From the NCBI GenBank assembly GCA_964625855.1, contig CAZVFC010000005.1, positions 199,258 to 263,257 of the forward strand: a stretch of 64,000 nucleotides of DNA, in the 5' to 3' direction. This DNA is from JAPLUA01 sp964625855. GTDB taxonomy: Bacteria; Verrucomicrobiota; Verrucomicrobiia; Limisphaerales; UBA8199. Under the pieces are notes generated by a model, which was not told the origin of the DNA, searched no databases, and saw only the letters and a list, made by a program, of their open reading frames with translations. Below are positions 9,277 through 17,957 of this stretch, piece by piece (positions within the stretch are counted from its first letter, which is position 1; each line of letters opens with the position of its first letter). A program made the translations under genes and the position numbers.

Positions 9277-10287
9277 TCAGAGTTGATCTTGAAAGGACTT
9301 CAACTTGTTGAGCAAGAACTCTGTGGCAATCTGCCGTCCCTGCATGTTCAGATGAACCGGATCGTAATAGTAATCAGCGGACCTCAGGCTGGAGAGCTCG
9401 TCCAGGCGCACCCAATGCGCCTCCGGAACACGCCGCCTTGCCTCGGTAAGCGCATCTTCAAACCGCAAGGCGTCCTCCGGGCTTACGAACTCCTGCAAAT
9501 ACGGGGGCGAGACCGGGAGTACAATCACAACTACGGAGCCCTGACTCCTGGCCCGCTTCAACAGCCGGGAGAGTGCGAGGCTCTTCGGTCCCCTGAAGCT
9601 GTGTCGGCCCTGGCATAGGCTTCGCATGGCGGCCAGCCGACGCAACAGTCTGTCACGTGGCCAGGCGCTGATGCTGTCCTCGGACGTGAAATCCGCTGCC
9701 AGGCGCAACTTTGGAGTAGCTTCGAGATCTCCCCCCTCCCCGCAGCCAAGCAGACAGCGCGCTTTATCACGCAGTCCAAATATGACGCGTTGGGATCGGC
9801 CAACGGTCGGAAAGAGCTTTCGCGCCCACATGCGCGGGTAACAACTCAGCAAGCGTTTGCAGAAGGCAGCGTCCACCCTACTTCGCCAGAGGTCTTTGAC
9901 GGTCTGACCAAGGGGAACAACTTCGGCCCGAAAATCACAAAGCCAGTCTTCATTGAGGTCGTAGGGCGAGATTCCGACAAAGGTCATCCTGACCTGCGGT
10001 GAACGTCGCTGCAGTTGTTCCCATTCGGCAGGCGACGAGCCCGGCAGCGGCCAGCTCTCGATTACCAGACCCAAAGTGTTCGCAACCGCTTTCCAATCAA
10101 AAGCGTCGTACGTCAGGGAAGACCCGGAAATCAACGCCTGCGCTGGCTCGTTTTGCAACCCAAAATGCTTGTGGCCGCTGGCTGCCTTGGTGTGAATCCC
10201 GAGTGCCGCAATCAAGAGGTGGCTAGCTAAAGAGGCAAACAACAACGCACTCGCCGTAATCATCACAAGTTGCAGGCGCGGGAGCAT
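9277..10287 (-). CDS. Membrane-anchored SGNH-like protein (DltD/AlgJ-type partner)
   Basis: A single N-terminal hydrophobic segment (residues about 8 to 30) is followed by an extracytoplasmic domain. LISGSSLTYDAFDW near residue 53 resembles the block I serine motif of SGNH hydrolases, and DPVHLNMQGRQIATEFL near the C-terminus fits block V (D-x-x-H). The layout of an N-terminal anchor plus SGNH domain is that of DltD and of AlgJ/AlgX-type partners, which complete acyl transfer started by an MBOAT. It is the first gene of the four-gene cassette. The overall sequence is not obviously DltD, so the assignment rests on motifs and context. Confidence 0.75.
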   Translation of the reverse strand: MLPRLQLVMITASALLFASLASHLLIAALGIHTKAASGHKHFGLQNEPAQALISGSSLTYDAFDWKAVANTLGLVIESWPLPGSSPAEWEQLQRRSPQVRMTFVGISPYDLNEDWLCDFRAEVVPLGQTVKDLWRSRVDAAFCKRLLSCYPRMWARKLFPTVGRSQRVIFGLRDKARCLLGCGEGGDLEATPKLRLAADFTSEDSISAWPRDRLLRRLAAMRSLCQGRHSFRGPKSLALSRLLKRARSQGSVVVIVLPVSPPYLQEFVSPEDALRFEDALTEARRRVPEAHWVRLDELSSLRSADYYYDPVHLNMQGRQIATEFLLNKLKSFQDQL

Positions 10288-10389
10288 GACGTAAGCCGTA
10301 GAAGGTGATTCAAAAGCCGCAGGATGTTAAGGAGGGGTGGTGGCCGAGGAAGTTGAGGGACATTCCAGTCAGACGATCAAGAACAAGCA

Positions 10390-10550
10390 ATTGCCCAGAA
10401 ATCCCGTTTCTTCCATAGCTCGACTCGGACAATAGCGCAGGTCAGACAAGGATGATATCAGTTCTTTTCCAGGCAGTTTATGAGGCGGTGAGAGCCCAGG
10501 GATGCGCACACGGGCGTCGGCAAGCGATAGATGGGCATGGACACCATGAT
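10390..10550 (-). pseudogene. C-terminal remnant of a GT2 glycosyltransferase, paralogue of the 11793-12722 gene
   Basis: Translating this stretch on the minus strand gives MPIYRLPTPVCASLGSHRL, INCLEKN, a stop, and further on VELWKKRDF. The intact glycosyltransferase at 11793 to 12722 ends with APIYALATPVCACLGQHRL, MNCLEKGAYH and ELWSQRDF. The match is plain over about 50 codons and ends abruptly upstream. The copy contains an in-frame stop and lacks any start or catalytic part. It is a fragment of a duplicated glycosyltransferase left between the methyltransferase and the SGNH gene. The rest of the 344-base gap (10288 to 10631) shows nothing else. Confidence 0.8.
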
Positions 10551-10631
10551 TTAACCGCTAAGCAGCTAGCCGCGCTCGCCTCATGCCGACAGAGCCCTGT
10601 ATTTCCTCTCGTTCATGCTTGAAAGCAGGGA

Positions 10632-11666
10632 CTATTTTTCGAATCCCCAAATGAGTATCAGACGGTTTTCTGCAATCCTGTGACACCATGTAGACAGAAC
10701 ATCGAGAAGCCGAAGGAGATGGAAGATTGGTCGAGCGATTCTCATTGCCCGTTTGTTCCAACCCACTTCCTTCCCAATGTGCCGCAAGCCGATGGCAAGA
10801 AAGAACCACTTTCGCTCAAAGTAAAGCTTACGGAACTTGTGCGCAGACATGTGCTTGAGCAAGTTCGTCCGATTGAACCCTCCTCGGACGTTAGCCCGTA
10901 TATCCTCGGGCGAACGGGGGTGCTTCCAGTAGGAGTATATCCTAAATGGCCGAAGGACTGTACGTTTAAGAAATCCCCAGACTGGCGAGTCAGCCTGATC
11001 GCAAAATCGGCAAATCCCCCCCGGCTTCAGAACGCGGTACACTTCGGAGAAGAAGGAATGGAAATCGTCGAGGTGATGGACAAACGCACTGCCGTAAACA
11101 ACATCGAATGACTCATCACCGAAAGGAAGGTGATTGGCGTCTACGGCATGAAACTGGATTGTTCCGCACGCCCCGACATTACCATTGGTTGGCGACGGGC
11201 TAGACCTGGGCCTGCCAATGGCCCCTGCTGCGGCGTATTCAGCATCACTTCTGAGCACTGCCTCGAAGCTGAAGTCTGTGTAAACAACGTGGGCACCGCA
11301 CTCCACAAAGTAGAACTCCTTGCATGACCGACCGTTGCCCACAAGGAGAACCCGTTTGCCCATGAGGTCGCCTATGCTAAGTAGAAGGGCGTTGTACCAA
11401 GGGATGCACGAATCAAACCAAGGTCCACGGATATCGTCTGAAACTAAGGCACGAACAGACGTGCGCTCGTAGTGCTCTTCATAATGCTGTCGTTCACAGT
11501 CATTCGAAAGGTCCGATGTGACAAAGTTGTAGCAGCCACGAAGCGCTTTGTACACGGTCCTGTGTGCGGCCTCCTCCCGGAAGAGATTGCCTTCATCATC
11601 AAGAGCCAACGGATCTTTAGTGTAAGGGTCAACGAAACTAAAAGGCTGGTTGCGTGGCATTGTCAT
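10632..11666 (-). CDS. Class I SAM-dependent methyltransferase with N-terminal Trm112-like segment
   Basis: The core contains GKRVLLVGNGRSCKEFYF (motif I), YTDFSFEAVLRSD (motif II region), FHAVDANHLPFGDESFDVVYG (motif IV) and HHLDDFHSFFSEVYRVLKPG (post-motif, Methyltransf_11). The first 40 residues (DPYTKDPLALDDEGNLF) resemble the Trm112-like leader found on many sugar or lipid methyltransferases. Genes of this type in polysaccharide loci often O-methylate a sugar. It is separated from the acyl-transfer cassette by a gap holding a glycosyltransferase remnant, and lies downstream of the intact glycosyltransferase gene. The substrate is unknown. Confidence 0.88.
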   Translation of the reverse strand: MTMPRNQPFSFVDPYTKDPLALDDEGNLFREEAAHRTVYKALRGCYNFVTSDLSNDCERQHYEEHYERTSVRALVSDDIRGPWFDSCIPWYNALLLSIGDLMGKRVLLVGNGRSCKEFYFVECGAHVVYTDFSFEAVLRSDAEYAAAGAIGRPRSSPSPTNGNVGACGTIQFHAVDANHLPFGDESFDVVYGSAFVHHLDDFHSFFSEVYRVLKPGGICRFCDQADSPVWGFLKRTVLRPFRIYSYWKHPRSPEDIRANVRGGFNRTNLLKHMSAHKFRKLYFERKWFFLAIGLRHIGKEVGWNKRAMRIARPIFHLLRLLDVLSTWCHRIAENRLILIWGFEK

Positions 11667-11792
11667 AAAGTTGTTTAGGACTGGCCGGGGACACGGGTGA
11701 GTTGAGAAAAGCAGGCATGATGCGGGCCATTTGTATTGTTGAATAGCCGACCGCCAAAAACAGCCGCCTGGTAGCTCTCGAGAGTCGGCTGC

Positions 11793-12722
11793 CTAGAAAT
11801 CCCGCTGGCTCCACAGCTCGATGCCCGCACTCGCACCTGCGCGGCTAAGATGATAGGCGCCCTTTTCCAGGCAATTCATTAGGCGATGCTGGCCAAGGCA
11901 GGCGCACACCGGTGTCGCCAAGGCATATATGGGCGCGGCCATGAGGGACTTCAACGTCAAAGCGGCACGGCGGGTGCAACTCATCCCGCCCGCAGCGTAC
12001 TTTTGCGCGTTGAAGCCATTGACCAGCGCCCGTTTGATCCAATATTTGCGGGTCCAGCGCACCGGAGGGACGGCCTCATAGACGGGCGCTTCTTCGATCG
12101 CGACAAACCGGCAACCGCGGGCCATGGCTTGCCGGAAGAACTCCTGGTCCGAACCACCGGTCCGGAAACGAGGGTCGAAGCACAGGCCGTGCTTGTCGAA
12201 CACCTCCTTCTTGAGGAGCACATTGCCCGTGCGGGTCTGGCTCCAGTGCAGGAGGGTGCCCGTGCGGTACGACGGCAGATCACACAGGCCGGACTTCACC
12301 AGCCAGGCGGGGGGCGTTTGGGCAAAGAAGGGATGCACCGGGCCGAGCGCGCCATCCACCGCAAATGTGCGGATGCCCTCATACATCCGGAGCAGCCAGC
12401 CCGGCGGCGGGAACTCATCATCATCAATGATCCCAATGTAGTTGCCGCGGGCGAGGTCGAGCGCATGGTTGCGGGCAGCAGGAATCGTGCGTTCCGGCTC
12501 AATCGCGTAGAGGCAATCTAGCGCCAGTTCACCTCGAAGCCTGGCAACGGGCTCCCGGGCGAAACCCTGCGCATCATTGTCCACCACGACGGCAGAAACG
12601 TCAAACAGGCCTCCCGTTTGCTGCACAACCAAGTTCCGCAGCAACCGCTCCAGCAGTTCATTACGGCGATACGTACAGATGCACACGGAGATGTGGTCCG
12701 GATGATGGGCGTACGATTTCAT
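11793..12722 (-). CDS. Family 2 glycosyltransferase
   Basis: The 309-residue protein opens with ISVCICTYRRNELLERLL, the GT2 nucleotide-binding start, and has the acidic metal-binding motif GIIDDDEFPP near residue 95 with the downstream block GGSDQEFFRQAMARG. It would transfer a sugar from a nucleotide donor to the growing lipid-linked repeat unit on the cytoplasmic side. The ATG at 12722 overlaps the stop of the upstream polymerase gene by four bases (ATGA), indicating translational coupling; longer in-frame starts are not supported. It is the only intact classical glycosyltransferase in the visible part of the locus, and a truncated paralogue lies at 10390 to 10550. Confidence 0.92.
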   Translation of the reverse strand: MKSYAHHPDHISVCICTYRRNELLERLLRNLVVQQTGGLFDVSAVVVDNDAQGFAREPVARLRGELALDCLYAIEPERTIPAARNHALDLARGNYIGIIDDDEFPPPGWLLRMYEGIRTFAVDGALGPVHPFFAQTPPAWLVKSGLCDLPSYRTGTLLHWSQTRTGNVLLKKEVFDKHGLCFDPRFRTGGSDQEFFRQAMARGCRFVAIEEAPVYEAVPPVRWTRKYWIKRALVNGFNAQKYAAGGMSCTRRAALTLKSLMAAPIYALATPVCACLGQHRLMNCLEKGAYHLSRAGASAGIELWSQRDF

Positions 12723-14089
12723 CGTGCAAAGAACTTGGTCGCGGACGAAGGACAACAGTCGGACACGCAATCGGCGCGTGGAATGACCTCGTTGGCTGAC
12801 ACCGCGGTTGATACGAAGATAAACACGGCGGTCATCTGCTCGGCCAGGGAGCCCAGGGCCGACTCGCTGTAGTTGTAGACAACAGCCATGAGGAGAAAAC
12901 ACAGCCCTAGGCTGGCCCATTCATAATCCATCGCCAGAGCCGCATGCAGCTTGCGGCCACAGGACAAGAGCAAGATGGCGTAAAGGCCAAGCCCAACAGC
13001 ACCCAAGTCAAGCAGAATGTCCAAGTACCCGTTGTGTCCATGACTTGAGATCGAGTCGCGCCGTTCGGAGGTCCAGAAACTGCCGAAACCAGAACCCAGG
13101 AATGGCTGACGCTGCACCACGGGTACTAACTCTGCCCAGATCTCCGTCCGACCAGTGAGAGACTCATCCCGACCAAAAGTGGAAGAGAAGGAGGCAACGT
13201 TTGAGCCACCCACGAAGGGAGTTACCGTGCCAAAGCCGATCAAGAAGGCAAGGGAAGCCAAAAGGCTCGCTGCAGGGATCCGAATTTCCTGCTTCCGCAA
13301 CCATGTGAGGGCGATAAGGATGACGATTCCCACTGCAAAGGTAGCGATGGACGTGGCGGAGTAGGCGCCCCCCGGGCCTTTCATGAGATACATGGCTATC
13401 ACGAGTACGGTGGCGTCGGCCAGCGTGTCGTAGCGCTGGCCAGCACTATTGCGAGCCTGCCAGCGACAATACAGCGCCCACAGGAGGAAGACAGTCGCGA
13501 CTAGGCACAGACGGCCCAGAGTATTCTTATGGACCGTGACGCCGATCCACATCTGCATGCCCGACCACCGGCCGTACGAGACCCCGAGCGCCGGGTAATA
13601 CTTGATCAGCAGGATGGAAAACGGAATGAGGATATAAACACAACGGCGCAGGAGACTTTCGAAGGCTTGGCGGCGATTGGGCTCAGAAAACATTACGAGC
13701 GCCATAATCACCATTATGCACTCACGCCCCCAGCGTTTGAGGGCAATGAGGGTCATTTCCGACCAGAGGGTGCTGACGAACATGTAGCCCAGCAGCGCGA
13801 GCAACCACGGGTTTTCCCGCAGAGCACTTCGCCAATCCAACTGACGTCGGACCAGGACGATTACGCCAGCACACAGGAGGCCGGACAGAAACAAACGATC
13901 GAGCGGGCTGCCGGACTCCGCGTCTCCAACGGTGCCGAACCAGATGCCTAAGGGTTTGCTGGCAATTGCCAGCATCCAGAGGGTTGGGATCCAAACGGCC
14001 CCCGAAACGCCCGCCGATTGTCGCCGTTCGATGCGAAGCAGAAACAGTATGAAAGCCGTGCAGAGCAGGAGTGCAACTGGAGGAGGCAT
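12719..14089 (-). CDS. O-antigen polymerase/ligase family protein (Wzy/WaaL-like)
   Basis: A 456-residue polytopic membrane protein with the O-antigen ligase domain pattern (PF04932): GVTVHKNTLGRL in the middle, LTGRTEIWAEL in the large periplasmic loop, and SSHGHNGYLDILLDLGAVGL. The HKN and HNGYLD motifs are characteristic of the family. In exopolysaccharide loci it usually polymerises repeat units in the periplasm. The C-terminal tail is charged and cysteine-containing without recognised function. It overlaps the next gene by four bases. The choice between polymerase and ligase rests on context, since the locus also encodes a flippase, a Wzc-like protein and a Wza-like protein. Confidence 0.88.
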   Translation of the reverse strand: MPPPVALLLCTAFILFLLRIERRQSAGVSGAVWIPTLWMLAIASKPLGIWFGTVGDAESGSPLDRLFLSGLLCAGVIVLVRRQLDWRSALRENPWLLALLGYMFVSTLWSEMTLIALKRWGRECIMVIMALVMFSEPNRRQAFESLLRRCVYILIPFSILLIKYYPALGVSYGRWSGMQMWIGVTVHKNTLGRLCLVATVFLLWALYCRWQARNSAGQRYDTLADATVLVIAMYLMKGPGGAYSATSIATFAVGIVILIALTWLRKQEIRIPAASLLASLAFLIGFGTVTPFVGGSNVASFSSTFGRDESLTGRTEIWAELVPVVQRQPFLGSGFGSFWTSERRDSISSHGHNGYLDILLDLGAVGLGLYAILLLSCGRKLHAALAMDYEWASLGLCFLLMAVVYNYSESALGSLAEQMTAVFIFVSTAVSANEVIPRADCVSDCCPSSATKFFAR

Positions 14090-14326
14090 AAGTGCTGGTT
14101 AAGGGAACCGAACGCCGGATCGGCGACTCCAATATTTAGCTTTGCACAACAGTTTGTCTTAGCGCAGCTTCTCGATGAATCAGTTGGCGCCAGCTTAGTT
14201 TAGATGGCATTCGTCATTGAGGCAGCCGAGAGCTTCAGCCTCCAAGCTAGCGTCAGGGAAATATTACAGTGGCGCAAAAATCAAGCACCTGAGGTTCTCA
14301 AAAAGCCTCGAGGAATTGACCAGTTG

Positions 14327-15397
14327 TCAGATTCGGAGGTTCAGGCTATTCGCCTCATGTAGCCCAGCGAGGCACGGTTTTGGCTGGTCGGGAAGGAGCT
14401 TACGGCAGACATCGGAGAAGATCGCCACAGGGATTCCATGGGATCTCAGCCAGGCAAGAAATGATCGCACGGTATCGAAGTCGAGCAAGTCTTTGGTGTG
14501 CCCGATGGCAACCATGGGTTTGAGCACATTGGGCTGGGCGCGGTCTTGCTTCATTGCGCTCTGCACCGTATCGGTAAGCTCTCGCACAGTCATGCGACAG
14601 AAATCAAATTTCAATGGATAGCGGAAGCGCGCGTAGTCCCTCCAGCGACATATCCTTCTGTGTGCACGTCCAGTCTGCGTTTTCGGGGAGGACATACCTG
14701 CTTTCCGCTGCAAGGTGACACGCTTGGTGGTCAGCATTTGCCAGAAGGGGACCATTTCCGTATAGATGGGCAGCTCGAGCAGGAGGCCATCGTGGCGAGG
14801 CAGATTCACGTCGTGACGGAATCGCCAATGCCAGCCGTTGCGCAGGGCCGGGCGGTAATCCAGTCTGTGTTGGGACTGAAAACCGCCCTTGAACACCGAT
14901 GAATCCACCTGAATCCCGCGGGAGGCCAGGACTTGGGCCGCGTTTGCGGTCGGCTGGAATAGCCAGTTGCCGGCTCGAAACGACAGAGGAGTAAACCGCG
15001 AATCATCCAGGACACTGCGCAGCCAGGCGAGAGCCCGATCAACGATCTGGGTGATGCGTTCGGGCGGCAGGGTGCAAAGGTTGTATTCGGTGTAATCGAG
15101 TTCCCACTGGCCATCGCGCCACCGGGCGTTAGCCCATTGGGGGTGAAGATGGAGGGCCACTTCATGGCCGTCGCGATGGAACTCCCTTAACTGCTGCTTG
15201 ACGTCACTGATCGCAGGGTCCGTACCTGCTGCCTCGATCGCGTCGAGTTCTGCCGCTTCAACGAAGACGACTAGTTTGGCACCGAGCTTATCGAACACGC
15301 GCTTGAGCTTCCGGGCAGGCTCATAGACCAGTTCGCTGAGGGATCCCGCCCCGTTACCATAAACCTCATAATCAACAGTGAAGATGCACTCAATCAT
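14327..15397 (-). CDS. Polysaccharide deacetylase-like protein
   Basis: The protein begins MIECIFTVDYEVYGNGAGSL, where the aspartate matches the first NodB motif. EVALHLHPQW near residue 95 provides the histidine-bearing second motif, and FRAGNW near residue 145 a third. Length 356 is normal for the WalW/NodB-like group in exopolysaccharide loci. It would remove acetyl groups from the polymer or a precursor; no signal peptide is visible, so it may act in the cytoplasm. A clear N-terminal paralogue fragment lies at 17954 to 18169. A 237-base gap before the polymerase gene (14090 to 14326) shows no gene. Confidence 0.8.
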   Translation of the reverse strand: MIECIFTVDYEVYGNGAGSLSELVYEPARKLKRVFDKLGAKLVVFVEAAELDAIEAAGTDPAISDVKQQLREFHRDGHEVALHLHPQWANARWRDGQWELDYTEYNLCTLPPERITQIVDRALAWLRSVLDDSRFTPLSFRAGNWLFQPTANAAQVLASRGIQVDSSVFKGGFQSQHRLDYRPALRNGWHWRFRHDVNLPRHDGLLLELPIYTEMVPFWQMLTTKRVTLQRKAGMSSPKTQTGRAHRRICRWRDYARFRYPLKFDFCRMTVRELTDTVQSAMKQDRAQPNVLKPMVAIGHTKDLLDFDTVRSFLAWLRSHGIPVAIFSDVCRKLLPDQPKPCLAGLHEANSLNLRI

Positions 15398-15466
15398 GAA
15401 AGGGCAAGTCCATTCCGGGTTTCTGGCAGGGCACTTTCGGGGATATGATTGTTGAACGGCAAGGGG

Positions 15467-15545
15467 TGGTGGGCGATGAGAGGGTTCGAACCTCCGACCT
15501 TCTCCGTGTTTAATGGAGACGCTCTTCCAACTGAGCTAATCGCCC
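15467..15545 (-). tRNA. tRNA-Val-like gene with a nine-base anticodon loop
   Basis: The reverse complement folds as a tRNA. The acceptor stem is GGGCGAT/ATCGCCC followed by encoded A-CCA. The D arm is GCTC-AGTTGGAA-GAGC, the anticodon stem is TCTCC/GGAGA, and the T arm is GGAGG-TTCGAAC-CCTCT. Two features are abnormal: the anticodon loop is ATTAAACAC, nine bases instead of seven, and one extra C lies between the T stem and the acceptor stem. The body resembles bacterial tRNA-Val(UAC), whose loop would be seven bases such as TTTACAC. The isotype cannot be assigned safely. It may be a decaying tRNA, a specialised decoder, or a base-calling artefact. Confidence 0.65.
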
Positions 15546-15627
15546 ATGCCACAAATTCACGTTGCCGCAATGCAGCGTGTAGAGCAACGAAAAAAACACA
15601 GCCATTGCCTCGCGAAGACAGGAATAT

Positions 15628-16887
15628 CTAGGACCGGTTGCGGATGACCTCTATCCCGCGGCCCGAAAGCGCATTCGATTGGCCAGAAACGTGCCGAGGC
15701 TCCTTATTCAGCGTGGACCAACCCTGGTTAAACAATCGGGCGATTCGCTCCACTTCGATTCGTGTCAGGCCCGAGTGGCTTGGGATAACGAGCACTTGCC
15801 TCGCCAGTCGTTCTGCGACGGGGCAATCACCACGGTAGCCAAAGTGCGTGGCGGCCACCTCGGGTATATCGCGGAGGGGTGTGGTCGTGTCAACCCCTCT
15901 GTCAAACAGGTAGGCGGCGACGGACCGGCACGCCTCGCGTGAACCAAACGATACCGGGTACTGAAAGCGGTTATAGAATGCACCGGGCTTTTCGGTGCAG
16001 AGCATTCCAGGGCTCACCTGCAGACTGGAGGCATAGTGGTCGGCGTTGGCGCGCTGGCGTTCGATAGCTGCCTCGAGTGTGGCGAGTCTTCTCCGGGTCG
16101 TGGCAAGGTCAGCCCGGTAAATGCGACCGAGAACCACTGGGCACTTGTTCGAGAACTCGACGTTGTGATTGTAGATCTGCCAGAGCGGATAGCCAGTTAT
16201 TCCCCACAATGACTTGCACCGAAGCGTCGAGCGCAAGTAGGTTTTGACGACGTGGATGCACTCCGGAATAGGGGTGCTGCGGGGAAGGTCGCGGATTGCG
16301 GAAGACAGGCGGAAGTTGAGTTCCTCGGTGCGCCCCAATACCGCTCCACCCTCGCCCACGGAAAGGTACTTGCCGGACCGGAAGCTAAAGACGGCAATTG
16401 CCCCAAAGGAGCCGGCCACACGACCGTTGAGCGTGCTGCGGATCGCCTGGGCACAATCCTCGATAACCGGCTTTCCTGGCAAGGCCAACTGCAACCGGGG
16501 GACGTCACACAAGTTGCCGAACATGTGAACGGCGATCACCGCCTCAACCTGGGACCGCTTGATCGCCAGGTCAGAGGCGGACATGCAAAAGGTGTCCGCC
16601 TCCACGTCAACAAAGGTTGGAGTGCAGTCGGCGGCAACGATGGCTTTGAAGACAACTGGACAACAATAGAGAGGAACGGCAACTCTTGCGCCCCGTCCCA
16701 AGTTGAGCGCCCGGAGAGCGGCGGCTATGCCTGCCCTGCCGGAGCGAACAGGCAGGCATTTGCCCAATCCCGGTAATGAGATCGTCTCCTCCTCCAAGCC
16801 AGAGCTTATCGAGGCCGCCCAGCCGCGAACTAGATCCGCAAGACTGTACTGCCAGTTCTCTGTCGGTAGGAGACCAATTTTAAACAT
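15628..16887 (-). CDS. DegT/DnrJ/EryC1-family aminotransferase
   Basis: A fold-type I PLP enzyme of about 419 residues. GKPVIEDCAQAI contains the aspartate that contacts the PLP ring nitrogen, and FSFRSGKYLSVGEGG contains the Schiff-base lysine. The N-terminal block LPVRSGRAGIAAALRALNLG matches the substrate and phosphate region. Family members usually convert 3- or 4-keto sugar nucleotides to amino sugars with glutamate as donor. I chose the ATG at 16887 over the TTG at 16893. It precedes the tRNA-like gene and follows the FemAB protein, and would supply an aminosugar for the polymer. A second, twin-arginine DegT protein is found at 37107 to 38465. Confidence 0.9.
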   Translation of the reverse strand: MFKIGLLPTENWQYSLADLVRGWAASISSGLEEETISLPGLGKCLPVRSGRAGIAAALRALNLGRGARVAVPLYCCPVVFKAIVAADCTPTFVDVEADTFCMSASDLAIKRSQVEAVIAVHMFGNLCDVPRLQLALPGKPVIEDCAQAIRSTLNGRVAGSFGAIAVFSFRSGKYLSVGEGGAVLGRTEELNFRLSSAIRDLPRSTPIPECIHVVKTYLRSTLRCKSLWGITGYPLWQIYNHNVEFSNKCPVVLGRIYRADLATTRRRLATLEAAIERQRANADHYASSLQVSPGMLCTEKPGAFYNRFQYPVSFGSREACRSVAAYLFDRGVDTTTPLRDIPEVAATHFGYRGDCPVAERLARQVLVIPSHSGLTRIEVERIARLFNQGWSTLNKEPRHVSGQSNALSGRGIEVIRNRS

Positions 16888-16919
16888 AGACAAAAGGCCC
16901 AGCTAATCAGGCTGCTGCA

Positions 16920-17957
16920 TCAAGCCCCCGCATTCGCGGAGGGGACCATCTCGGCGGGGGTAACTCGCTGGCCAGTTCCGGGACACACGGCCTTGAGCTT
17001 GTGCCGCTCCGCGTCCACAATATCACCGCCTCTAAGGAAACGGACTCCAAGGGAGTAGGCTAGGGACTTGAGCGGGTGCAGCGGATACTTCCAAATGTAA
17101 CCTTGGATCAGCGTAGCTCCAAATCTTTGCTTCATGGCGTTGATGCTCTCCTGCTTTGAGCCCTTCTCAGGGTTGATCCTGGCTCCGACGAAATCGAATC
17201 GTCGAACGCCCATTTGCTTGAACCAGCGGATCGCCTCCCAGTAGATCAGTTTATTCGCGCCCTGGTGTTGGCCGACCAGGTTCCCGGCATAAACCGCGTA
17301 GCCACAGTAGTCGCTAAAAGCGAAGACGACCCCGCTTTGAATAACACCTTTGTATTCGGCGATCAGGATCTTCGCCCGATCTCCCAACCCATTCACGAAG
17401 CGCTCATAAGCCGCGTGCCCCATGAAGGGCAGGTGGGAGCGTTTGAACGTGTCCCTGGTGAGTGAGTAGATTTCCGCCAGGCGATGGGTTCCATCGGCGA
17501 CAGCCACGCCATCCTTTTGTGCCGTCCGTATGTTTTGGCGCACAATTCGGTGGATACCCTTCCACAGTTCCTCCTCGGGTTTGGATAAATCAATGACGTA
17601 TGTGCCGTAGGGGGCGGCGTCGGCGCGATCGGGGAACGTTCGGAAAATGGCATTTGTGGTGCCGGGAACGATAATATCCACCCCGAGGGTGCGAAAGTAC
17701 TCCATCGCACTGTTCAGAAATGCTCTCTCTTCGCTTATCTCGAAGGCGGCCCCTGCGGGAATCGTCTCGACCCTGAAGCGGAGCATGCGAACGATGCCTT
17801 TCCTGATAATAGTATAAGGCAGGATGCAACGGAGCTGGCCTTGGTCGTCAGTGCCTCCCAACCAACCATATTCATCGCCAACGGCCTTTAGAAACGGCTC
17901 GGAGGCAAAAACGGGCATGCCTGGATGCCATTTGATGTCAATGCGTGAAGCTTTCAT
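16920..17957 (-). CDS. FemAB-like/GNAT aminoacyl- or acyltransferase
   Basis: The 345-residue protein has the duplicated GNAT layout of FemAB proteins. Motifs include GIHRIVRQNIRTAQKDGV (comparable to RxxxRKAxKxGV), the region around AEIYSLTRDTFKRSHLPF, and VRRFDFVGARINPEKGSKQESINAMKQRFGA, where the KxRFG-type end is conserved. FemAB-like proteins beside polysaccharide deacetylases are typical of exopolysaccharide loci, including exosortase-linked ones, and may attach an amino acid or acyl group to a sugar amine. The ATG at 17957 overlaps the stop of an upstream deacetylase remnant (ATGA). Function is inferred from family and context. Confidence 0.8.
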   Translation of the reverse strand: MKASRIDIKWHPGMPVFASEPFLKAVGDEYGWLGGTDDQGQLRCILPYTIIRKGIVRMLRFRVETIPAGAAFEISEERAFLNSAMEYFRTLGVDIIVPGTTNAIFRTFPDRADAAPYGTYVIDLSKPEEELWKGIHRIVRQNIRTAQKDGVAVADGTHRLAEIYSLTRDTFKRSHLPFMGHAAYERFVNGLGDRAKILIAEYKGVIQSGVVFAFSDYCGYAVYAGNLVGQHQGANKLIYWEAIRWFKQMGVRRFDFVGARINPEKGSKQESINAMKQRFGATLIQGYIWKYPLHPLKSLAYSLGVRFLRGGDIVDAERHKLKAVCPGTGQRVTPAEMVPSANAGA

